Source of the DNA: CAZSIA01 sp045126355
Lineage (GTDB): Bacteria > Bacillota_I > Bacilli_A > Acholeplasmatales > Anaeroplasmataceae
Length of the DNA stretch: 5,537 bases
Direction of reading: 5' to 3'
Assembly (NCBI GenBank): GCA_045126355.1
Contig: JBGVOE010000124.1
Coordinates: 1-5,537 of the forward strand
Of the stretch, positions 1 through 4,624 are shown piece by piece (the first letter of the stretch is position 1; every line of letters starts with the position of its first letter). The translations under genes and the position numbers were made by a program. The notes beneath the pieces were generated by a model. That model made no database searches. It saw only the letters and a list, made by a program, of their open reading frames with translations, and was not told where the DNA came from.

Positions 1-135
1 GGCTTGCAGTATCCCTGACCTACGCTTAAACCTAATCTCACGACTTCGGTTCCAAGGTCTCAGTACTAGATGGCTTGCTAGGTCTTTCTAGGTCGGAATC
101 CCACCGACTATGTTATGTGAACCGTACCGGCGCAC
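1..135 (-). mobile_element. 5' end of a group II intron-like structured RNA (domain I), partial
   Basis: On the minus strand this stretch begins at 135 with GTGCGCC, matching the GUGCG that opens bacterial group II introns, and continues as compact structured RNA-like sequence. A clear hairpin has stem GTCGG (108-104) and CCGAC (96-92) closing the loop TGGGATT. Further short motifs such as AGCAAGCC and CTGCAAGCC resemble segments I associate with domain I of bacterial group II introns. G+C is about 51 percent (72 of 140 bases), far above the flanking DNA, and no open reading frame explains it. The rest of domain I, the reverse transcriptase/maturase gene and domains V-VI would lie left of position 1. 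If GTGCG is the true boundary, IBS1 would be TTGAGG (141-136); the matching EBS1 is not visible in the retained part. The alternative is another large structured noncoding RNA with its own promoter. The family assignment rests on remembered motifs, not on an alignment. Confidence 0.55.
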
Positions 136-146
136 CCTCAACCTTT

Positions 147-155
147 ATTATATCA
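147..155 (-). promoter_or_regulatory. extended -10 promoter for the minus-strand structured RNA
   Basis: Reading the minus strand, TG (155-154), one base, then TATAAT (152-147) form a perfect extended -10 element. No good -35 is found 17 bases upstream, where the DNA is pure A/T and could act as an UP element. The predicted start is near 140-138, only a few bases before the GTGCG boundary at 135, so this would drive the structured RNA directly. A chance match in A/T-rich DNA is possible. Confidence 0.45.
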
Positions 156-352
156 TAAATTAATTAAAAATTATAAAATTTTTAGTTAATTTGCGTTTTT
201 ATATTTTTAGTTTAAAATTTTAAAAAAATGATTTATAAAAACTTTTTCTTTCCACATAAAACATCTAATTTAACAAAATAATATTTATCGCTAAACTAAG
301 CCATAATTCTTATATGTTGTTTGTTTTGTTTTTTTTGTAAAAATAAAAAAGA
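156..352. other. A+T-rich divergent spacer, no gene seen
   Basis: This stretch lies between the minus-strand RNA promoter and the mgtC promoter. It is very A+T-rich with homopolymeric A and T runs, including a near-symmetrical A/T inverted repeat around 166-184 (AAAAATT, short loop, AATTTTT). No open reading frame of note, riboswitch or G+C-containing hairpin terminator is visible. It is most simply a divergent promoter region. Confidence 0.6.
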
Positions 353-381
353 TACACAAATTAAAACTTTTGTATTATAAT
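353..381 (+). promoter_or_regulatory. sigma-A-type promoter of the mgtC-family gene
   Basis: A perfect -10 TATAAT lies at 376-381, with TACACA at 353-358 (four of six matches to TTGACA) at the ideal 17-base spacing. The start is expected near 388, giving a leader of about 35 bases. That is too short for an M-box or other magnesium riboswitch, so leader-based Mg control like that known for some mgt genes is not evident. Confidence 0.6.
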
Positions 382-422
382 ATAGTTACAAAATATAAAA
401 TATACAGAAAGGAGAAACTTTT

Positions 423-1151
423 ATGATATTAACTTATTACGATCCAATAATCAAATTATTTGGAGACTCACTAAAATTCTTAAGTGATGTTTCAAACGTT
501 TGGACAATTTTAATTAGAATGTTATTAGCTATTATTTGTGCTGGAAGCATTGGTGTAGAAAGAAGTAGAAAAAGACAAGCAGCTGGGTTACGAACATATA
601 TTTTAGTTTGTTTAGGCGCAGCTTTAGTTATGATGTTAAGTGACTTTTTAGTAATGAATAATCCATCATCAGATGCCGGTAGACTTGGTGCTCAAGTTAT
701 TAGTGGTATCGGGTTTTTAGGAGCAGGAACAATCTTAATTACATCTAAAAATAAGATAAAAGGTTTAACTACTGCCGCTGGTTTATGGGCAGCTGCATGT
801 ACAGGTCTTGCAATCGGTGCGGGATTTTATACACTAGGAATTATCGCTAGTATTTCTATCGTTGTTATCCTAACTATCTTACCTGCTATTGAACAATTCT
901 TCAGAAGAAAAACACAATATTTTGAACTACATGTTGAATTAGATGAAAGAAGTAACCTTAAAGATTTAGTAAACTTTTTAAGATCAATTAATGTTAAGAT
1001 TACTTCTATTGAAAAGAATCCTGCCTATATCCAATCAGGATTAAGTGTTTATACAATGACGCTAAATTCAAGAGAAAAACGCGATCACGATACTTTTATA
1101 GAAACAATCAAAAATTTAAGTTACGTTAACTATTGTGAAGAAATCAACTAA
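423..1151 (+). CDS. mgtC: MgtC/SapB-family inner-membrane protein
   Basis: A 242-residue membrane protein of the MgtC/SapB family. Five hydrophobic segments are visible at about residues 25-43, 55-77, 90-106, 115-135 and 136-158. The family signature is clear: GVER at 44-47, AGLRTYILVCLGAAL at 54-68, GAQVISGIGFLGAGTI at 89-104, and TTAAGLWAAACTGLAIGAGF at 116-135. Residues about 164-240 form a soluble tail consistent with the ACT-like C-terminal domain of longer members. Family members are linked to growth in low magnesium, control of F-type ATPase and acid or membrane stress; in Salmonella MgtC is a virulence factor. The precise role of Gram-positive homologues is less certain, and none is inferred here. 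The start at 423 is supported by GAAAGGAG at 407-414, eight bases upstream. The gene forms its own unit, with a promoter at 353-381 and a terminator at 1153-1180. Confidence 0.93.
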   Translation: MILTYYDPIIKLFGDSLKFLSDVSNVWTILIRMLLAIICAGSIGVERSRKRQAAGLRTYILVCLGAALVMMLSDFLVMNNPSSDAGRLGAQVISGIGFLGAGTILITSKNKIKGLTTAAGLWAAACTGLAIGAGFYTLGIIASISIVVILTILPAIEQFFRRKTQYFELHVELDERSNLKDLVNFLRSINVKITSIEKNPAYIQSGLSVYTMTLNSREKRDHDTFIETIKNLSYVNYCEEIN

Positions 1152-1152
1152 G

Positions 1153-1180
1153 ACACATCAAATATTTGGTGTGTTTTTTT
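1153..1180 (+). terminator. intrinsic terminator after mgtC
   Basis: Left arm ACACATCAAA (1153-1162) pairs with right arm TTTGGTGTGT (1165-1174), with one G-U pair, starting just after the stop codon. A run of seven T follows (1174-1180). It reads on the plus strand only; there is no A-tract on the left for the reverse direction. Its T tract abuts the -35 of the sigma-E promoter for yabP. Confidence 0.85.
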
Positions 1181-1208
1181 CATATTTTAAAAGAATCTTT
1201 CATAAAAT
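1180..1208 (+). promoter_or_regulatory. predicted sigma-E (mother-cell sporulation) promoter of yabP-yabQ
   Basis: TCATATT (1180-1186) fits the Bacillus subtilis sigma-E -35 consensus KMATATT at every position. After 14 bases, CATAAAAT (1201-1208) fits the -10 consensus CATACAHT at seven of eight positions. Spacing of 14-15 is normal for sigma-E. The expected start near 1214-1216 leaves a very short leader before the ATG at 1224. Known biology agrees: yabP and yabQ are mother-cell sporulation genes in B. subtilis. Confidence 0.7.
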
Positions 1209-1213
1209 ATATT

Positions 1214-1219
1214 GGTGAT
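1214..1219 (+). promoter_or_regulatory. ribosome binding site deciding the yabP start
   Basis: GGTGAT matches the 3' half of the AGGAGGTGAT complement to the 16S rRNA tail and ends four bases before the ATG at 1224. It selects ATG 1224 over the in-frame TTG at 1212, which lies upstream of this site and has nothing comparable in front of it. Confidence 0.6.
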
Positions 1220-1223
1220 AAAA

Positions 1224-1484
1224 ATGAATGAAAAAGGAAGCGTTGTTTTAACAAATAAAGATGAGTTAAAAGTTAGTGGTGTTAATAAAATTAATAGTCT
1301 TGATCCAAAACATTTTAATCTAGATACAACTTTAGGAACTTTAATTGTTACAGGCATTAATTTAGAAATGAGTCAATTAGATCCAGTTAATAAAACAATT
1401 ATAATTAAAGGTGAAATAGAAACTATAACTTATAAAAACGAAACTAAAAATAAAGAAAATTTTATAAAGAAATTATTTAAGTGA
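1224..1484 (+). CDS. yabP: spore coat/cortex-associated protein YabP (YabP/YqfC family)
   Basis: An 86-residue protein beginning MNEKGSVVL. It matches the YabP/YqfC sporulation family in length (about 100 residues or fewer) and pattern: KDELKVSGVNKI (ELxVxGV), an L-D-T-x-x-G-TLIVTG segment, NLEMSQLD, then IIIKGEIETITY, and a basic FIKKLFK tail typical of YabP. It is predicted to be beta-rich, with no membrane segment. YabP is a mother-cell sporulation protein whose biochemical role is not established; the pairing with yabQ supports YabP over its paralogue YqfC. A longer reading from TTG 1212 is possible but disfavoured by the ribosome site and the predicted transcript start. The TGA stop overlaps the GTG start of yabQ by four bases, suggesting translational coupling. 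Confidence 0.87.
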   Translation: MNEKGSVVLTNKDELKVSGVNKINSLDPKHFNLDTTLGTLIVTGINLEMSQLDPVNKTIIIKGEIETITYKNETKNKENFIKKLFK

Positions 1485-1873
1485 TTCTTTTTGAATTAAA
1501 TGCTATTGTATTAAACTTTTTATTTGGCTTATTTTTTTACATAAGCCTTAATACAATTAGCTTTTATGAAGTTAAAATCAAATATAAGCTTATAATAAAT
1601 CTTCTTTATTTTCTTTCGACTTTATTTTGCGGAATTATTTATATCATTTATATCGATTCTATCTTCTTCTCTTTTAATTACTACTATATCTTATTTATCG
1701 TTTTAGGTTTTTACTTTGCCTACAGTAGCAAGTATTTTAAAATTAGAAAAAGACTACCTCTTTTTAATTATCTGTTTTTAAAAACACTTAATATTATAAA
1801 AAAAGTATTTCTTTTTTTAATTAATTATAATTTTTGGAAAAAACTTAAGCAAATTATCAAAAAGAAAGAATAA
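1481..1873 (+). CDS. yabQ: spore cortex biosynthesis protein YabQ-like membrane protein
   Basis: A 130-residue, strongly hydrophobic protein with a basic C-terminus. Predicted membrane segments lie at about residues 8-28, 36-58 and 64-82, followed by a KIRKRLP stretch, a further hydrophobic run at 93-115 and a lysine-rich end (KKLKQIIKKKE). It is identified mainly by membrane topology and by its position directly after and overlapping yabP, the arrangement seen in Bacillus and clostridia; sequence similarity in this family is weak. In B. subtilis YabQ is needed for spore cortex formation and sits in the mother-cell-derived membrane around the forespore. It begins with GTG in the GTGA overlap with the yabP stop; the frame has no ATG at all and no strong ribosome site, so it likely depends on coupling to yabP translation. 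It is shorter than the roughly 200-residue B. subtilis protein. Confidence 0.75.
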   Translation: MILFELNAIVLNFLFGLFFYISLNTISFYEVKIKYKLIINLLYFLSTLFCGIIYIIYIDSIFFSFNYYYILFIVLGFYFAYSSKYFKIRKRLPLFNYLFLKTLNIIKKVFLFLINYNFWKKLKQIIKKKE

Positions 1874-1897
1874 TCATCTTTTAAGGATGATTTTTTT
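1873..1897 (+). terminator. intrinsic terminator after yabQ
   Basis: ATCATCTT (1873-1880) pairs with AAGGATGAT (right arm to 1891, one T-G pair) around a three-base loop, followed by seven T (1891-1897). It starts inside the yabQ stop codon and separates the sporulation pair from lysS. Confidence 0.85.
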
Positions 1898-1898
1898 A

Positions 1899-1907
1899 TG
1901 TTATAAT
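1899..1907 (+). promoter_or_regulatory. extended -10 promoter of lysS
   Basis: TG (1899-1900), one base, then TATAAT (1902-1907) form a perfect extended -10, directly abutting the terminator T tract. The -35 position falls inside the terminator hairpin and is not TTGACA-like. The predicted start near 1914 leaves a leader of about 22 bases, leaving no room for a T-box or other leader control. Confidence 0.6.
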
Positions 1908-1923
1908 TATCTTTGCATGTAAT

Positions 1924-1928
1924 GGAGG
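1924..1928 (+). promoter_or_regulatory. ribosome binding site deciding the lysS start
   Basis: GGAGG followed by eight bases and ATG 1937. It excludes the longer in-frame readings from TTG 1913 and ATG 1922 and yields a protein starting METNYTEQE. Confidence 0.85.
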
Positions 1929-1936
1929 TTTTTATT

Positions 1937-3445
1937 ATGGAAACAAATTATACAGAACAAGAATTAGTAAGAAGAGAAAAAGCATCAAAATTAAGAGAAT
2001 TAGGAATTGATCCTTTTGGAAGTAGATATGATGTTACTCACAAATCAAGTGATGTTAAAAATATCGCAAAAGATAAGAGTAACGAAGAATTAGAAGCTGA
2101 AGCAAACGTAGTTAAAATTGCCGGAAGAATTATGTTCATCCGTAAAATGGGTAAAGCAAGTTTCTTCACAATTAAAGATATTGAAGGACCACAACAAGTC
2201 TATATTTCTATAAACGATATTGGTGAAGAATCATACAACTTATTCAAAATGGCAGACATCGGTGATATCGTTGGTGTTAAAGGATTAGTTATGTTAACAA
2301 GAACTGGTGAACCAACTGTTAAATGTTTAGAATATACTCATTTAACAAAAGCGCTTAAACCTTTACCAGAAAAATTCCACGGTCTAACTGATAAAGAAGA
2401 AAGATATCGTAGAAGATATGTTGACTTAATTATGAATGATGAAGCTAGAAAAATTGCTTTAACACGTCCAAGAATTATTCGTGCAATGCAAAACTATTTT
2501 GATGGTTTAGGATTCATTGAAGTTGAAACTCCTGTTTTAACAAACATTCAAGGTGGAGCAACTGCTAGACCATTTATTACTCATCACAATACATTAGATA
2601 CAGACTTCTACTTACGTATCGCTACAGAATTACCTTTAAAGAGATTAATCGTAGGTGGTTTAGAAAGAGTTTATGAATTTGGAAGACTGTTCCGTAACGA
2701 AGGTATGGACTTAACTCATAACCCAGAATTTACAACAGTAGAATTATATCAAGCATATGGTGACCTTCAATCAATGATGGATTTACAAGAAGGTGTATTA
2801 AAACATATTTGTCAAACTGTAACAGGTAAATATGAATACATCAACATCTTCAATCCTGAAGGCGAAACAATTGATTTATCTAAACCATTTAGAAAAGTTA
2901 CTATGTGTGAATTAATTAAAGAAACAACAGGTGTTGATTTCAAAGAAAATCATTATACTTTAGAAGAAGCAAAAGCAATCGCTAAAGCTCACGACATTGA
3001 AGTACAACCACACTTTACAGTTGGTCATATCATTAATGAATTCTTTGAAAAATACTGTGAACATTTATTAATTCAACCAACATTCTTATGTGGTCATCCA
3101 ATTGAAATTTCACCACTTACTAAAAAGGATCCTAAAGACCCACGCTTTGTTGAAAGATTTGAATTATTTATTTGTGGAAAAGAATTTTCAAATGCATACA
3201 CTGAGTTAAATGACCCAATCGATCAATTAGAAAGATTTAAAGCTCAATTAGCTGAACGTGAAGCAGGAAATGATGAAGCAAATGAAATCGACCAAGACTT
3301 CGTAGAAGCATTAGAATACGGTATGCCTCCATGTGGTGGTATCGGTATGGGTATTGATAGATTAGTTATGTTCTTTACTGAACAATCATCAATCAGAGAA
3401 GTTCTTTTATTCCCACAAATGAAAAACAGAGGAAAAGCCGAATAA
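1937..3445 (+). CDS. lysS: lysyl-tRNA synthetase, class II
   Basis: A cytoplasmic enzyme of 502 residues that charges tRNA-Lys with lysine using ATP; the length is typical of bacterial LysS. An N-terminal anticodon-binding OB-fold covers about residues 57-135 (VVKIAGRIMFIRKMGKASF). The class II catalytic core follows. Motif 1 is at about 177-200 (RPRIIRAMQNYF, ending ETPVL). Motif 2 is at about 241-277 (ERVYEFGRLFRNEG, then HNPEFTTVELYQAY). Motif 3 is at about 462-493 (PPCGGIGMGIDRLVMFF). The conserved HPIEISPLTKK (387-397) and FSNAYTELNDP (417-427) are present. The start is ATG 1937, eight bases after GGAGG (1924-1928); the in-frame TTG 1913 and ATG 1922 are rejected because they lie upstream of or on that site. 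The protein contains no tryptophan. The stop TAA overlaps the ATG of the next gene by one base, so the two are co-transcribed. Confidence 0.98.
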   Translation: METNYTEQELVRREKASKLRELGIDPFGSRYDVTHKSSDVKNIAKDKSNEELEAEANVVKIAGRIMFIRKMGKASFFTIKDIEGPQQVYISINDIGEESYNLFKMADIGDIVGVKGLVMLTRTGEPTVKCLEYTHLTKALKPLPEKFHGLTDKEERYRRRYVDLIMNDEARKIALTRPRIIRAMQNYFDGLGFIEVETPVLTNIQGGATARPFITHHNTLDTDFYLRIATELPLKRLIVGGLERVYEFGRLFRNEGMDLTHNPEFTTVELYQAYGDLQSMMDLQEGVLKHICQTVTGKYEYINIFNPEGETIDLSKPFRKVTMCELIKETTGVDFKENHYTLEEAKAIAKAHDIEVQPHFTVGHIINEFFEKYCEHLLIQPTFLCGHPIEISPLTKKDPKDPRFVERFELFICGKEFSNAYTELNDPIDQLERFKAQLAEREAGNDEANEIDQDFVEALEYGMPPCGGIGMGIDRLVMFFTEQSSIREVLLFPQMKNRGKAE

Positions 3446-4050
3446 TGGAACAAAATTTAGAAAATCAATATCTTGATTACGCAAGTTGGAAAAAGACAAA
3501 CGAGAAATTAATTGATTTCTTAATTAAGAAGAATTCTAAAATTATCGCTAGATTCCGCTATGTTTTGATGGTTGTTGATTATTTGTTTGATAAAGTTGTA
3601 TACGAAAGAATGAAATTATCTATTGAAGAGGAAGAAGTTTTTGAAGTAGGTTATCAATATATTTTCGACCGCTTTAATACTATTCAACTTGTCGCTGAAC
3701 ATGTATTCAACAACAACTATGACGCTATGGAACACTTCGCTAAATCAATCAATCTACTATTTTATATCTTAGACTTCGAAGATGAAATTGATTCATTAGA
3801 AGGAGACCATAAAGAAGAACATAAGAGATTTGCTGATTTAGAAGATAACGTTATGCAAATGATTGAAGCTAAAATTCAAGTACCAGATGAATACTACGCT
3901 TTAGTAGATGATATCTCTTTAGCGGTCTTTGATGGACTTGGAGTTAACTATTACGGAATCACTGATATCTTTTATGATGTAGCTATCGAATTAGGTTTAA
4001 TTGAAGAATCTGATGATGATTACTATGATATTTTTGAAGGACTAAACTAG
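3445..4050 (+). CDS. acidic, probably all-helical protein of unknown function, coupled to lysS
   Basis: I do not recognise this 201-residue protein. Its ATG shares one base with the lysS stop (TAATG), with AGAGGA at 3428-3433 as a somewhat distant ribosome site, so it is almost certainly translated from the lysS mRNA. It has no signal peptide and no convincing membrane segment. The sequence looks mostly helical, with a basic N-terminal third (KKNSKIIARFRY around 28-39) and a very acidic remainder, including EEEEVFE at 61-67, a D/E-rich stretch at 109-135 and a terminal ESDDDYYDIFE at 188-198. Codon use matches its neighbours, and one unit with its own terminator indicates a genuine gene. A cytoplasmic accessory or regulatory protein is possible, but a role in lysine or tRNA metabolism is not shown by the sequence. 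Confidence 0.85.
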   Translation: MEQNLENQYLDYASWKKTNEKLIDFLIKKNSKIIARFRYVLMVVDYLFDKVVYERMKLSIEEEEVFEVGYQYIFDRFNTIQLVAEHVFNNNYDAMEHFAKSINLLFYILDFEDEIDSLEGDHKEEHKRFADLEDNVMQMIEAKIQVPDEYYALVDDISLAVFDGLGVNYYGITDIFYDVAIELGLIEESDDDYYDIFEGLN

Positions 4051-4073
4051 AGATTAATTTTCTCTAGTTTTTT
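4045..4073 (+). terminator. intrinsic terminator of the lysS unit
   Basis: A perfect nine-pair stem, AACTAGAGA (4045-4053) with TCTCTAGTT (4061-4069), closes a seven-base loop and is followed by T (4068-4073). The left arm contains the TAG stop of the 201-residue gene, so translation runs into the hairpin, which may weaken termination. Confidence 0.85.
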
Positions 4074-4097
4074 ACTTACGAGAAAGGAGAATATAGA

Positions 4098-4589
4098 ATG
4101 GATTTTAACTATAAAGAGCATTTAAAAGAAAGTCTATTTTACTACTGTGCAGGAAAAGACCCTTCTCCTATTATTGCCTTTAAAACTAACTATCCTCTTT
4201 ATGTATATGTTGATAAAAAAGATTATTCAAACGAACTATATAATAGATTAAGTAATCATAATTTCAAACTAATAGAAAAACAAGAAATTTTGCCTAATAC
4301 GACACTTTCTATGTGGAAATACGATGAGAATACATTTTACTTAATATATGCCCAAAATGACGCTTCTGTGGCTTTTAAAAAGATATATGATGATATTACT
4401 CCTAAATGTATTTGTAATTATCGTTATGAACTAACTAATAGAAGTCTCTTGCAACAAATAGAGAAAAGAGTATACTTTATTCTAGGACACTGTTTTGATG
4501 ACAAATTCATTGTTGTAGATGAAATACAATATTATGGAGATTACAGTTTTAACAAAAATATAAAAATTAAGTTATATAAACAAAAATAG
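4098..4589 (+). CDS. hypothetical protein, 163 residues, unknown function
   Basis: ATG 4098 is preceded at eight bases by the strong ribosome site AAAGGAG (4083-4089), so this is a translated gene. The product is probably soluble, mixed alpha/beta, rich in Tyr, Asn and Lys, with four Cys (17, 104, 106, 132) and no signal peptide or membrane segment. The opening pattern, FYYCAGKDPSPIIAF (14-28) then LYVYVDKKDY (34-43), resembles an aromatic-x-x-G-x-D-x-x-P loop followed by a strand ending in Asp. That recalls a nucleotide- or SAM-binding Rossmann-like beginning, but this is only an impression. The gene lies 24 bases after a terminator with no promoter in that gap, so expression may come from readthrough or a promoter inside the preceding gene. 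It is convergent with the barnase-type gene. It does not resemble barstar, and I assign no function. Confidence 0.8.
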   Translation: MDFNYKEHLKESLFYYCAGKDPSPIIAFKTNYPLYVYVDKKDYSNELYNRLSNHNFKLIEKQEILPNTTLSMWKYDENTFYLIYAQNDASVAFKKIYDDITPKCICNYRYELTNRSLLQQIEKRVYFILGHCFDDKFIVVDEIQYYGDYSFNKNIKIKLYKQK

Positions 4590-4620
4590 AATTAACATTT
4601 AACCGTTAATTCTATTTTTT
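4582..4620. terminator. bidirectional intrinsic terminator between convergent genes
   Basis: ATAGAATTAAC (4586-4596) pairs perfectly with GTTAATTCTAT (4605-4615) around an eight-base loop. An A tract (4582-4586) precedes it and a T tract (4615-4620) follows, so each strand reads hairpin plus T run. It ends the plus-strand gene at 4589, whose TAG lies in the stem, and the minus-strand gene ending at 4625. Confidence 0.88.
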
Positions 4621-4624
4621 CTTT

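Noticed and set aside
166..184. A/T inverted repeat as a terminator or operator
   Set aside because: It is made almost wholly of A and T in an extremely A+T-rich spacer, so it is expected by chance and has no G+C stem.
382..422. Magnesium riboswitch or leader peptide in front of the mgtC-family gene
   Set aside because: The predicted leader is only about 35 bases, with no conserved structure and no small open frame.
1212..1223. TTG 1212 as the yabP start
   Set aside because: It lies before the GGTGAT ribosome site and at or before the predicted sigma-E transcript start.
1482..1484. TGA read as tryptophan (Mycoplasma code)
   Set aside because: All tryptophans in the genes here are TGG, no gene has an in-frame TGA, and the TGA at 1482-1484 ends yabP at the usual family length in a typical stop-start overlap.
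1913..1936. Upstream in-frame lysS starts (TTG 1913, ATG 1922)
   Set aside because: The GGAGG at 1924-1928 lies downstream of both or overlaps them, and the predicted transcript begins near 1914.
1898..1936. T-box leader for lysS
   Set aside because: Only about 40 bases separate the previous terminator from the ATG; no specifier stem, T-box sequence or antiterminator is present.
3244..3453. Minus-strand open frame of 69 codons
   Set aside because: It lies antisense inside the conserved motif 3 region of lysS, has no ribosome site or recognisable product, and is a shadow of the real gene.
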